Source: Pogona vitticeps (taxonomy: Eukaryota > Chordata > Lepidosauria > Squamata > Agamidae). From it: a stretch of 64,000 nt of DNA. The notes below the pieces were generated by a model. That model did not search any database and was not told the origin of the DNA. It was given only the letters and a program-made list of their open reading frames with translations. Shown in pieces: positions 47,201 to 60,900 of this stretch. The stretch spans positions 25,517,264 to 25,581,263 of the forward strand of contig NC_135789.1 in NCBI RefSeq assembly GCF_051106095.1, given 5' to 3'. The position numbers were made by a program, and so were the translations under genes. Position 1 is the stretch's first letter; the number at the start of each line of letters is the position of its first letter.

Positions 47201-50200
47201 TCGCTCTCTTTAGCAAAAGCCCGGTGGGTGGGGAAGCTGAAGGAGAAGGTGGAGGTGAGCTTGTGGGGGCAGCTGTTAGCCCCCCCGGGCCCCCCAAGGA
47301 GGGTGAGTCCAGCCGGCCTAGGCCTGGATCTGAGATCTTTGGGGCTGGAAGGGAGGAAAGGGGGGGCCCTCAGCCCCAGCCGGCCCCAGGGTTTCTGACT
47401 CATGGGGGTGGCAGGAGGTGGCCCCTCTTGTTTCACCATTTTGTTTCCTGTAGGTTTAACATAGTGTGGTATAGTGGATAGACTGAGTCCTGCGTTCAAA
47501 TCCCTGTTCAGCCATGGACGCTGACTGGCGGCGAGGGGCGAGAACGAATTTTAAAAAAACCCACCCCTTAAACATCTCACTTACCTATTAGGGTCACTAT
47601 GCCAGTTCCAACTTCTAACTGACAGTGAAAGACATATAGTCTCCAAGGGCATAAAAACAGCAGCCAGGTAAACAGGTGCTGCAGGTTTTTGAGAACGCAC
47701 ACAGCCTGTTGAGGCACCTGATGGGTAGAAACAGCTTCCAGCTCTTTCTAGATGAAGGGCTGAGGCCTTCCCGCCCTGGGGACGGGGGAAATCAGCTCCA
47801 CCTTGTCGAGCAGCGAGGAGTGGAGAGATGACACGAGACCTTTTGTGCCTGTGGCTGGGATGGTTTCCATGGTGACAGGCCAAAGACAGAGATCCGGGAT
47901 GCTGTGGTGGATTAATGGTGGAGGGGCAGGCGGGTGAGGAGGCTGTGCCCCCCCATGTCTCCCTTCTTGGGGCCAAGAGGTATCGGCAGTGTGTGGGTCA
48001 GGCTTTGAACTGGGTTGCATTGGTTCCCCCCCACCCCCAAAATAGTGAGGGGTCCTGATGTGCCTGATGTGTGGACCTCTTGCAGAAAATCCACTCCCCT
48101 CTGGCCACTTCTGCTCAGGCCAGTTCTGGGGAGTTTTTGTGTTCATTCGAATGCCCTGCCGTGCCGGATTTGAGGATAGGCGGCCGTGGGTCATAAGGAG
48201 TGGCTCTGAAACACTGCAGGGAGGGAAGCCGGCCCTGAGACTCTCCTGCCTCCGACCCACTTTGGCCGGCCTGTTTGGCTTTCCTGCAGTTTCTGGTCCA
48301 AAAAGCCCAAAAAAAGGGCTTCCCGAAGGGTGCGGAACCTGCCTTGGGCGGCCGGTCAGCAAGGAAGGGGTTTGTTCACGAGAGGAGGGAAGAATCTGGG
48401 CACCCCCCTGCCTCCCCTTCCACCCTCTTGCCATGATGATTGCCCAGCTTGAGGGCTGGGGCGGTTGGCAGACGCATCGGCCACCCCTCCACTCTTTCTT
48501 TGAGCCCCCCAGGAGACGGCTTTTCTTCCCCCCCCCCCCCGAGACAGAGAGCTGCCTCCTTCAGCCCTGGGTGGATGCTGGCAAGCCTGGCGCCAGGGTG
48601 GGCTTGCATGCGGTGCTGGTGGTGGGCAAGTGCCTAGTTGGAGGGTGTGTCGGGCTCAAAGGAGAGGTTCCCGCCCAGCTCCGTGTTGCGGCTGTTGTTT
48701 TTTTTGGGGGGTGGCCGTCATCCGGAATCGTATGCGTGTCTTTTTCTCCACTCCCAGCCTGAGAGGTTATATAAATGCCAGCTGCCCGGAAGGCACTCCA
48801 GCTGGGCAGGTTTTAGGGTGTGGGAAGGAAGGACAGAGGTGCCCGCCGTGGGTGGCAGCGGAGGGGCGGGAGGCTGCTTTAAAGATTGGGGGCCGCTCGG
48901 CCTGCCTGCCCTTTTTGCAAGCCCCCCTCACCTCTCCCCACTTTCCGTGGCTCCTGCCTACCTTTCACGGTCTTTCCGTGGCACGTCTCCTTTGCTGCTG
49001 CCAGTCTCGCATTTCACTGTGGTGTTGCCATCACCTGGGGCTGAAATTGGTCTTCGCTTGTGCTGCCGCCACCACTGTGGGAAGGTAAGGATCTGGCCTA
49101 AATGCCAAGGCAGATCCTGGAGGCTGCATGAGATGCCATCGCCTCGGGTCTGGGGCTTTTCAGCTCTGGTACAAGGTGTGATGTTTAAATGGTGGCACCC
49201 GTCAGTCCCCCCCCTTCGTGCCCCCCCCCGAGCCTGTCCTCCATGCACAGGGTCAGGCGAGAAAAGAGCTCTGGAAAAATAAACATTATTTCAGGGTGTC
49301 AGGAAGTCGTGCGGCGTGGCGTGCCGCCAGCGAACTTGGCTCTCGCTCGGCTGGCATCGCGGCCCTTAATGGTGTGAGTTCTTAATGAGGCGGCGGCCGT
49401 GGCAGCAACGGAGCGTGGCCTGTGGATATGAGACACTTTCCTGCTTCTGCGACACTCCCTCCCCGGCTGGGTTAGAAGGGCCCAATTTAGGTCTCCTGCG
49501 GTCACTCCCTGGGGTCGGCGGCCGTGGGACCTTTGCCCGTCTGCACTGCCCGTCACGAGAAGGGAAGGTGGGCTTGGCCACCACCTCCTTGGGCCTCTTT
49601 GTTCAGCCGGCCATTTTCCGGAGAGCACCTGCGGTGGCTTTGACAGCCACCCAGTCAAGGTCCCATCCCTTGTTTCCATCCTGCTTTCACCCCTCCCCAC
49701 CCGGCGGCCGGACCCTCCATTCCTCCATCCATCCCTTGTGAGCTGGATTGTGGGTTTCTCTTTGCACCCTGGGATGAGGAAAGGGTGCCTGGCGTCTCAT
49801 AGGCACCTTTTGCCTATGAGGGGTGGGGAGAGGCCCCCCCCCCGGCTGCTTCTTCCTCTCTCTCATTCAAGAGCAGAGAAACCTTCCAGAGCCCCATTAT
49901 TTTCTCTCTCTCCCAGAGTGAGACCCTCCCCGGGTCTATCGGTGGGGTCTCCCTGCGAAGGGATTCCATAACCTGTATCCACAAGGGGCAAATCTCTGAA
50001 GACATGAGAGAAAGAGATGTATTCGGGGAGGAGAAGGGAGGGTCCCTCAGCGGCCCATGGCTATCTCTGGGGGAACACTCTGTGAGCCAAGAACGCTTTG
50101 TGGGTCTCTATCTCTTTAGGAATCTTTCTCGTGGCTTGACTCTGGTGTGTGGGCTCCCGTGGGCCAAAAGGTGAACATGGCCCGGGCTGATGAAGTTCAT

Positions 50201-53200
50201 GCCACAACGCTTGCCCAGGGCTATTCTCTCCCACCGGCTGAGAGATGTACTGTACGTGTGCTTGTTTGGCTGGTAGGTTCGAATTGGAGGGGGCAGAGGT
50301 GGAGGAGGCCTTGGTTTCCATTCCTCCCCACTTTCCTTTGGGACATCCACCCCCTCCCCTTCCTCTCGGAGGTGGGGGCCCTGCCATTCTGGCTCCCCAA
50401 CGTCACTGTGCACCTTGGCCCACTCCGCAGCGCAGCCGGCTGGCGTGCGTCAGCCTGCGCTCATTCGCATGCTGGCCCCGTTCTCTCCACCTCGTTGGCA
50501 TGCACAGCGGCACCCCGCCTGGGCTATTTTTAGCCTCCCAAGTTTGAGCCGAATTAAGAGTCTCTGTCGCCGCTCCGTTTTCCTTCTGCCTCCGTGGCTC
50601 CCGCCAACCCTGGACGTGGAAACGCCCGGGTCCGGCATGTGCCCGGGGCCGGAGAGCACCGGTGCTCACTGAGTCAGAAATGGGCTTTGGGAGGCCGACG
50701 CCGGAACTGGGAAAGTCGGAACAAACAGGGGCCTTTGCACATGTGCAGAGGGTGCTACCGAACACACACACACACCCTTGAACGGAACAACATCTAGACA
50801 TTCTCCTTTTAAGAAGTGGGTCCCTGCTCAGGGATTGTGGGCCAAAGAGTTACACATCACCCGGTCAGCTGCTTGCTGCGGTCATCCCTCTGCAAGATCC
50901 TGCCTTTGGGGGAGGCGTATGGAGGCCGGCCCTCTTGCCTTCATGGGGACGTTTGTCCCGTGTCTGGAAGGCACCGTCAAACCTGTTTCCATATCCAGGG
51001 ATGCGGCGCAACCTGAACAAAGCTTTGGATCAAGACGGGGCTGGCCTTCTGCAGCCCACCTGGCCTCTTCTCCCCCAAGAAGCGCTGGCTGGTTCTGGTT
51101 CAGAAGCTGGCTGTGACCAGTCACTGCAGGGAAAGCGGTGGGGGTTTTGAAGAAGGGCTGCAGCAAAGAAGCATCGCTGTGCATGCACAGATAGCTCAGG
51201 GGCAAGCGGTCTACCTTTTCTGGGTGTTGTGGGGAACTCTCGTCCCACTGCCCAATTTCTATTATCTTGTTGTTGTTGCTCAGCTGGGGTTGATTTTGGC
51301 AGGTGGTTCTGTCCACACTTCTGGGAGGTGGAGAAGTCCCTCTGCAAGTTCTCTCTTGCCCCACAAAGCGGTTCCTTCTCCCTCTTGCCCCTTGTCCCTT
51401 CTTCGTTGTGGTTAGGAGCTTGAGTAGTGCAATCTCTCCCCGCCAACCTCCACTTTCCATGGCCTGAAAATTCTCCGAGAGTAATCAGATTTGATTTTGA
51501 TTTTCCTGGCTCAAAACACACGAAGCAGCACCAGCGAGAAAGGATCCCAGGAGGGGGGCTTTTGGGGCAGAGTTTCCTTCCATGGCTGTTGAAACAGCTG
51601 CACAAACAGAACGAACAACGCCTTTGCTGCTGGCCTCTTTTTGCCCACTCAGAAGTCATTGTGCCAAGAGTGGGTGAGTAAAGTGGGGCTTTAAAAAGGC
51701 AACCCTTCCCCCCCCCCCCCAGCTTGTCACTCCTGTTCCAGTGGGGAAAAATTCCTGTTTCATACCCAGTCATTCTGTCTATCTGACCCTTGCCTGGTTT
51801 TACTCCCAAGTAGCCAACGGTGGGCCGGGAAGTGGATGGGACAAGCGTTGGTCTATGGACCCATAGAGAGATGGAGCAAATCCCTGGGCCTTTGGTGTTT
51901 GGGGAAGGATGAAAAAGCCACAGTTTTCCTGTGGGCCAGAAAGGGACCCTCTCCCTTAGCCTGGGTGGCAAAAGGGACCCAGCAGGAAACTGGGATCAAG
52001 CAGGAACTAGGCAGCCAAAACGGAAGAGGGTGGGAGGAAGGCCGGGGTGGTAAGGCTCCGGGAAGCAGAGGGGCACAACCAGAGAGCTGGCGTGAATCTT
52101 CCCAGGCCTGCCAGCTGTGCTGAGGCACCCGGGAGGCCTTTCCTCCCTTCCAGAGTTGAAGGAAGATTCCTCTCCCTGTCGTCTCTTGAAGGCGAAAAAG
52201 GGAGGAGGGGTCCGCTGCTCACGGTTTGCTTCAGGCATCAAAATATCTTGGGCAAGGCCAGGGAGGGGGGCAATGGAAGGCAGACCCCTTGCGTATTAGG
52301 GGCAGGTTCTAAACAGGGACAAGCTCCCCCCCACCCCAAACTGTCACACAAAAGGCTTCTTCTTTGGAGAGAGATATATATATAGAAGGTGGCCATGGTG
52401 GCCAGTGGTTTGAGCATGAGTGATCCAGAGAGAAAGACTGAAGAAGACCCCCCCACACATAAACACACACACATGCCTGCTCCCCCAAGCTTGTCTCTTT
52501 GAATTCCCTGGAGGGCAGGGGCGTGTGTGTGTGTGTTTGCACAAGGAGAGACGTCTCTCTGCCTGGAAAAGATGGCCAGAGTACAAAAATATCTGCCACC
52601 CGCTGCTTCCCGGCTCCTTTCTCCTTGCCTTCTCAGAGGGAGGGGAAAGAAGAGGGAAGTGCTTTGAAGGTTTCTAAATAATGAATGCTTTTTGATGGAG
52701 CAAACGGCTTCCAGTGTCTCTAAGGAAAAGAGAACATCGACTGCAGAGCCGTTTTGGGGCACCCCTTGGAGCCAGAGCGCACCGGCGTCTGCCTCTCACA
52801 GTCGCTGTGCCTACACACCTCAGCAGGGGGACTGGGGGGCTGCGGGCGGCTCTTAGGTGTGCCTAGTGAAATTTCCACCCACCCCACCGAAGCAAGGGGG
52901 TGTCAACATTGGCTGTCCAGGCTCCCCGATGCCCCAGAATGGCAAGCGGAGGGTGACGGGAGAGGTCCCTGTCACCACCACCGGGAGGGCCAAAGGTTTC
53001 CCCAGCATTATCTTCCGCTGTGCCAGTCAGACTCAGCCCCCACCTCCCCTTTCCGTGAGTCCCCCCCCCCCCGGTGAACACCTGGATGTAGACAGGAGAA
53101 TGTGGTGGGTCACCTACCAATCTCAGAGCAGGGAAGGATCCTGCCGCTTCCCCCACTTGGGACTGTGTTTTGATTTTCCTGGAAGCTCTCCCGGCCCCAC

Positions 53201-56200
53201 CTGGGGATGGCATCAGGACCCAGCTGCTGTCCGTGGTGCTGAAACTTTGGTTGCGCATCCATGGCCGGCTGGGCAGTTTCTCCTGGGGCATTTTGCTTCG
53301 CTCCCTCCCTCTCCAGTTGCCCTGGTGTGGTACCTGTTTTTTGGCCTCTTGGCCCTGGCAGCTGCTTCCTCCCTTCCGTCTCCTTATCCAGCTGATGTGG
53401 GTGAGGCCTGTTTCTTCTGTGCAAAGCAAGCCCTGGCTTTTTCTTCTTCTTCTTCATTTGCAGGCTTTGAAAGGGGTGTTTGATGGTGATGCTGCTAATT
53501 GAAAAGTTTCTTTTACATTTGATTGACCGACAGCGTGTGTCGTTCCATGCTTGTGATGTATGCGTGTACGTGTATAAGCACATCCACCGTCTTCTTTGCT
53601 GGTCTTTTCCACTCCTACCAAACTACAAAGCGGAACAAGGGGTTTGCTCCACGTGCCTCCATGGGGCTGTGGGTTGGGATTGCCTCTTGGCTTGCTCTCT
53701 CTGGATCCTGCCCCACATCGTATTGCATGCTGTGCTACTCTTCCCTGCTTGGGGGGCTGCACTTTCAACCCTGATGGGGGTCAGATCGCAGCACTGAGAT
53801 CCCTCCAACCTTGACTTCACTGGTTGGAGATGATGGGAGTTGTAACCCAACAAACTTGCCTGCCAGGCTTAAGGGTTTGTTGTCAATACACAAAGCCCAG
53901 CAGGACTGGCTGACATCAAGGAACCTGTTCCTGCTCCCAGCTCCCTTTTGTCCGGGGGTGGGGGGTGGGTTCCACCTGACATCTACAAGCAGACCAGCAT
54001 GACAGCTCTCGGAGCTGGTGGTGGTGTGTTTTCGATCCATTTCCTTTAGCTTGCCTGGCTGGGAGGTGTTTAGAAGTCCCTTGTAGTGTGTTCCCCGGTT
54101 ATTTGATTGCTTTGTGGTGGTGCCTCAAAGTCTTGTAGGACTGGCAGAAGTAAGAAGCAAGGTAGAGCCATTTTCCATAAAATAAAGCACTCGGGCGCCT
54201 CTGAATGAGCGCCGAGTGCTACTCCCTGCACCCCGGAGGCCCCATCGGTCAGTCCTGACTCCCTCAGGGGCCCGGCTCTTGCTGCTGACCCTTCGGGTCT
54301 CCCTTTCCCACCAGCTTTCGGTCCTCCCGCCTGCTCTCACTTCTGTCCGCCTGTTTCCTCTCTTGGCTCCCTTTCTGGTTTCCAGTTCCTCCCAGACATT
54401 CCCAGTCCAGCTCAATTAAAATCAAAAGTCTGGCTTTTCATTCAGTGAGCCATTTGCGGCTGGTTTGATTTCTATGAATTAGTAGGAGGTGTTTTGCTTT
54501 CCTTTTGCTTTTTTAGCGGGCAGTGCTGTGCGCCGGGAATCGGTGCCAATTGGCGTGCAGAAAATAAGGCTTGCCAACAGGCTGTTTTGGGAAATGCAGG
54601 GTGGCGGCAGGGGGTTTAGAATGGTGCTCGGTCTGTGTGGGGAGGAAGTGGCTTTGATTAGGCTTCTGCATCAAGGGGGGGCTGCGGTCCTTAATGCCCC
54701 CACCCCTGAAAGGGCTGTGGTCTCCCCAGTGGCTGATGCTTGTGCAAACAATGTGCCATCAGCACCATGACCGTGGAAAAGAGGTGGGTGCGGTGGGAGG
54801 CAAGGGGCTTCTTAGAACCACCCCAGAATCTGAGGTCTTTGATTTTTCCCTGGCTTTGGACCCCCATTCCCAACAGGCAAAGGGTGCTTTGCGGCTTGTT
54901 TTCCCCGGCTGAATTGAGACACACAAATTGGGTAAGAAAGAGTAAAGCTGTATCTCCTTGCAAGGCGTCATCTCTGCCTCACTCCCACTCACCTCCGGCT
55001 GTAAAGCTTTTGAAATGAATGAAATCAAACACGGATCTCAAGAGAACAACAGCACGGAAACCAAAAATCTGCAGTGCACCCTCTAGTCAATTCAATATAT
55101 ATATATTTATGTGTCTTTGCAAACAGACCAGGGAGGGCTCTTCCACAGCTCTTGGGGCTACCACGAGCGAGGCCCATCTCTCTGCAGGATCTGACCTCTG
55201 GTCCCTGGAAGGAAGATTCAAGGAAAGACCAGCAAAAATGGGCTGCCTTTTCTTGTGATGAATCATACCCAGCAGGCCCCGTCTTCTGGTCCTCCTCGTG
55301 CAGGAGCTAAGAAGCTCCCAGCACACTAGCAGCTGGAAGCACCGAGGCCGGAGAAATGGCTTTTGTGACGCTGGCGATGTAAAACAGCCTCCTCCGCTTG
55401 GCACCAGGTGGAAGGAGTCCTAAACATTTGTCCTAATCAGACGCAACACTCAATTAGCGGAGTCTTCGTCAACTTAATTTGAAGGGGCTCTTTGTGCGTC
55501 TGGGAGCACTTAGCACTAAGTGGACTTTATTTAATGTAACTGAGCGATTAGCATTCCCTGGGATCCCTGCCTGGAAGGCAAAGCGATCAAGACATCGGCT
55601 CTCCCGCCACCCCCTTTGTCAGCCATAATGGTACACCTTCCATGTACAAAGCTGGGAGCCCGCGGACTCTGTGTGGCGCAGGTTGAGCTGGAAGGATGAG
55701 GGTCTGTGGGCCTGGCTAGAGGAGAGACCCACTGTGTGTGTGTGTGTGTGTTTTTAAGAGATAGTCATTTTTGTTTGTTTTTTGCTTTCCTTTCCAGCAT
55801 GGCTCCTGGTCCTTCCCAGCTTTGGGCTGTGTTTCTGTTGTGCTGCCTTCCCACCTCCCACCTCTGCCTTTTGCTAAACGCCTCCATCTTTCCTCCTGCA
55901 GCTGGCTTGAGACAGTTCGGCCCACCCTGGTCCAGGCAGACCCTCCTCAGCGACTCGGTGGAGAGCTCTGATGATGAATTCTTTGACGCACGAGGTAGGC
56001 CAGCTTGGGACCTAGCGTCTCTGAACATCTGTGAGTGCTTTTCCCTGGGCTTATTTCTTACAACAGACCCCCCGTGGGGGTCTCCGACTTCTGTGAGCTA
56101 ATGGCCAACCCGCCTCTCTCCTACGCTTCTGCAGGATCAGCTTTGGGCAGGGCCTCGGGCAAGCACCCAGCGATGGGCTGGTGGTTTCAGTGCCTGAGTG

Positions 56201-57834
56201 GCTTTATGACCAAAGATCTCTGGGCCGCACGGATTGGCAAAACCCATAAAATAACCAATGTCTCTTAAAACAAGAAAGTGGTTTTGGAAAGCAGCAGCGG
56301 TATAATATGAGCCATAATGTTAAATGTCTAAGTCGCACTGGCCATGTGACCACGGAAGATTGTCTTTGGACAAAACGCTGGCTCTATGGCTTGGAAACGG
56401 GGATGAGCTCCGCCCCACAGAGTCGAACACGACTGGACAAAAAATGTCAAGGGGAACCTGAACCTGATAATTATCAAAACTGTTTGAACAGCTCATACAT
56501 GGAGATGGATAGTTCTGAAACACCGTGGATCAAGCGAAACAAGCAGCAGCTGAAATGGAGGAAGGTCCCCGGCTGAAAAAGCAGCCTGGTGCCAGTCTCG
56601 TTGGCCACCACGGTGGCTTCTCTGAGAAGGGCATGCCACTGCCCAGAGGCCATTGCAGGAAAGCCCTGCTCACGAGCAGCCACTTTGGTGCCACTTTGGA
56701 GCAGGACCTCTGACAATGATTTTGGGCTCAGGCAGGGATGTATGGGGTGCGGGTGGTGGTGGGGGAGGGAGAATCCTTCAGAAACAGGGACCCCAACCAG
56801 AGAAAAGGTTCCCTCAATTCATGCTTGGGACAGAGATGATGGTAGAGGCAGGAAATTGGATAGCAATTTCATAGCGCCCAGCTTCAGCCAGTCCACCAGC
56901 TTTCGCATTTGGTATGAACCAAAGTCTTTGCACTGTCTTCAAGGGCAGACCCACGTGTAAATCATTGTAGCAATCTAGCCAGAAAGTTACCCGGTCTCAC
57001 TCCCCAGCCTGGTTTGCTGAAGCTTTGCTAGCTTCTGCTTGTCGCTCACTCTGTGTCCCTCTCCCTCCCTGATCACCTTGACTTTGCCCTCTGCTCTGGT
57101 TTACGTGAACCAGAAGAAGCCCTTTGGGGTGCTGACCTACTTCTCTTTTCTGGGAAAGAGGCATCGGCCGTGGGCTCTGTGTCTCTTTGTCACTCTTTCT
57201 GGTGTGGCCAAGAAGCTGACCGCGCAGGAGGGAAGTGGGAAGGAGGAGAAGGTTCTCTTTGAAACCACGGAGGCTGGGGAGAGGAGAAAGAGAGAGGAAA
57301 CTTGCCACAAGAGAAGGGATTGGAGCATCCTGGGGGGGGGGACACTTCTTGGCTAGCATGCAGGGGCTGAAAAATCCTAGAAGGAAGAACCAGAGAGATT
57401 TGGGGGGGGCAGTGAATTCAGCCCCATTGCACAAACCAGACCGCTCCACCGTTGGCATGAATATTGTCATGCCAGGAGCAGCTTCGCGGGTGATGCCCGT
57501 TCTGCATCCAGGCCAGCCTGCTTCCTTTGCTTCTTCGCTCCTCTCCCGGAAGGGCTGAAAGCCCTGCCTTGGGGGCAGCCCTGTATCTTGTTCCATTCAT
57601 TGAAGGGTGGCTTTTATACTTTTCCTCCAGGGAGCATAAGGAAGAGTGAGGTTGGTCACACCTGGCCGGGATTTGAACCCAGGTCCTCCCAGTCCTATCC
57701 CATTAGAACAGTCATTTAGCCACATGCTAAGCATGTTGTTTGGTGCCTGTTCGATTAACAGCCTATCTGGTTTCTGAGCTTCACACCCATGATTATAAAA
57801 CTATTAAAACAGTGAAAGCAACAGTGGCAATCGT

Positions 57835-57923
<89 letters not shown>

Positions 57924-60900
57924 CTCCCCTGCACGCATCCCAACCTTTCTTCACCAAAGGCTGAAGGAAGCAACACGCATGGTGGCAGCTATTTCTGGGT
58001 CTGCTCAGTTCCATCTATAATTTAAGGCATGGGCAGGATCCGTCCTCTAACGGACGCCTGAGCCGTGGTGGCACAGCGGTGGCTCTCCATAGCAACCCTC
58101 CCCGCCACCCGAGGACACAACAGCAGCACAGACCGTTCCGGGGTCACAGTTTTGATCTTGAAAAGCCTCCTTTCCTTCAAACGCTTTTCTTTTTTATCCC
58201 TCAGTGGATCAATGGTGGGTAATAATTAGGCGCAGAAGAGCCCTTGGCGAGGCGGATAACCACCGATTTAATCTCGGCCGAGCATTGCAGGGTCCAGTGT
58301 TTGTGGTTTATATCCGTGGGGGGAGATGGGGACACGCAGACAGACCCATGCACGCTCACGCACCCGGAGCGCGTGGGTTTTTGAACCCCATCCCTGCGCC
58401 AGACATCGGATCGAGCCATTCCTGCCGCTACCGCTTTCAGGCATAATAGTTTTAATCTTGGGCACGAGGGCGAAAAGCCAGAAAGATTGTTAATTAAAAG
58501 GAGGAATCAAATGAAATGCTTTGCATGGGGCTAATGGTGCAGCAGTTGAAAGCCAGCGCTTGGCTTTGTTATCTCAGCTGCCCGGCGCGTTCGCCGCGTG
58601 GATTGTAGCTGCCCAGCTCCCGGTGCCCGTTGGGGCCCGCTCAGATCTCAGCCACCCTGAGGGTCTCTGTTTCAGATCTTTGAACAGGGTTTGGCAAGAT
58701 GTGGTCTGGACGGTAGCGACAGAAGTGGTGGGGGTGGGAGTCCGGTTTTTCCCTTTCCACCCCCTTTCATGTCAACAACTGAAAGCTAATTGTGCAGTCA
58801 ATATCGTACCTCCTTTGGTTGTCGAGTGCTGCGGGATGGGGACCCTTCTGACATACTGCGCTGTCCTCACCCCACTCCGATTAGGGTTCATGTGTGCCCC
58901 CCTCCCCTTCTCTCCCCTGTCCTAAAAGCCCCTTCACGGCACTTTTCAAAATCCGGTGCAGGGAGATCAGCAACACAGAGGAGGCCCGGCTCGGTCCTTT
59001 TAGCCGCATCCACGTTCCATCTCGGATCCGTTTCCTGCAGAGCTTGGAAAAGTGGACGGGCCTTCTTGAACCCCCCTTCCCCTTAGCGTTGCTGGGGATT
59101 ACATCCTGGAAAATGTATTTTTCCCCAAAGTATTTTTTCAGAGCTGTTTGCTTGGGAGCGGCCCTCGGGAAGGGGCTTGGAGAGGCCAGTGAAAACGTGT
59201 GAAGAATGCCCAGGGGGGATTTCTGGCGGCGCCAGGAGTAGCAAAGAAGCGGTGACATTTATTATACAGTATATTTATCCAAGGGCTACACCATCCCACC
59301 AGACATGAGTGCTGCGATTATACTGGACTGGCATTAAAAAGTCCTTGCTGGTGGTGGGCTGCTTTCTGGGCCCAACTTAAGAGGTGGGTTTTATTATCGA
59401 GATCCCTCCGTGTCCAGGGACCTGGTGCTCCAGAGGTTACGATTTCCGAGAGGGGCCTTCTTAAAATGCCAAAGGCAAGCCGTTTTTCTCTTCCTCACAG
59501 AGGAAGTGGTGGAAGGGAAGAACGCCATCCTGCTGGGCATGAGCCAGTGGAACTCCAACGACTTGGTGGAGCAGATTGAGACCATTGGAAAGCTGGAAGA
59601 AAGCCCAGGTAACCCCCCCCCCCCGGCATCGGGCATAAGGCAGATCTCCTGCACGTGATCTTGGAGGGTGGAGTGGGTTGGGGGGGGATGCCGAGCAGCA
59701 GGGCTGACTAGCTTCAAGACTTTGGGGCCCCTTCCCTTCCAGTCCAGTCAAGAGAGTAAGGGCCGAGGTGCAGCTTTTCCAAGCCTGGCGTTGTATCCCG
59801 TTGGTTGGCTTTTCAGCAGAACGCTGGTGGGCCTCGCCTTCTACGAAATAAACACCCCTCAAGCCAAGGTTTAGACTCCTTGCTGTCTGATTTCCCCTAG
59901 TTATTGCCTCTCAGAGCCCAGCTGCCTGGCTGCTTTGAGGCTACCTGGAGATGGCCGGCAGGCTCCCCTTAGGAGGTTCAAAAAGAAAGGCCGTGGTGCA
60001 TTGAATCAGTCCTTCGTAAACTGATTTCTTCAGTTGGATCCTTGTGGGAGTGCAAAGGGGGGGGGAGAGATCTATTCTGGTGCCCCACCCTTGCCTGTGA
60101 GCCGAATGAATGTACTTCTCTGCATGGTTGTGTAAGAAGAGCCTCGGTGTCACTAAACCCCCGGCCCAGGAGCCGGGGGCGTAAGGGGCATCTCACCCCC
60201 CAGTGCCGGGCAAGTGATTTTTTGGGTGAACCAAAAATACCTTGCTCTCTTTTGCACCTGCTGTTGACCACAGGTCTTCCTGTCTCCTTCCTGTTCCTTG
60301 CGACTTTTTCCTCCATCAAGAGCAGATGGTTTCAAAGAGGAGGCTGGAGGCACAGAGAGGTGTGCCCTTTTCCCCTTGTCTGGAGGGGGAGCGAGGGGAA
60401 AAAAAAATCGATCTAAGAGCAAGCTGGGCTTTTCACAGAAAAGTGGTGCTTCATGTCTTTTTTTTTCCCCTCCCTCTGAGGAGTGTGAATGATGTCCTTT
60501 CAACAAAAAGGCACACGGGGGGTGGGAAATGTTTTTAAAATGCCCCCCTCCTCCGTTGGTTCCTCATCTTTCATGTGGTCCCACATCGGGCGCTCCCAAT
60601 TTCGCGTGGTTTCAAAGCTGGCTTTGGCGGGAGGCCAAAAAGAGACGGCTGCGTTTGGGCGAAAGAGTTCCATCTTGTGTCGGTTGCCCCGAAGGGGTGT
60701 TTTTGAGGAATTCTGTGGGACCTTTTAATCTGGGAAGGCCAAACAGATCCCAACATGGCGAACCCCTAGTCCGGTCGGTCGGTCGGTCAGTCGATGGCCT
60801 GTGGCTTTCCCCGTCCTGCGCTTACGTGAGCATGGAGCGGGATTACCTGCCAAATGCCACGGGGGGTCTCGGGATGGTGGCTAGGAGTGCCACGTTTTGA

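Larger units (their letters stand above)
43847..55901 (+). other. PITPNM3: Intron 1 of PITPNM3
   Basis: A 12-kb intron without any other gene that I can support. It contains SINEs at about 46215-46365 and 47456-47640, short AT-rich islands that may be regulatory (about 45330-45400, 46826-46935, 47130-47215, 54410-54490 and 55430-55570), and many poly-G/C runs. Confidence 0.6.

Noticed and set aside
57650-57730. tRNA gene on the minus strand
   Set aside because: It has a good B box, but no complete cloverleaf or clear anticodon stem could be read; a SINE fragment is the better call.
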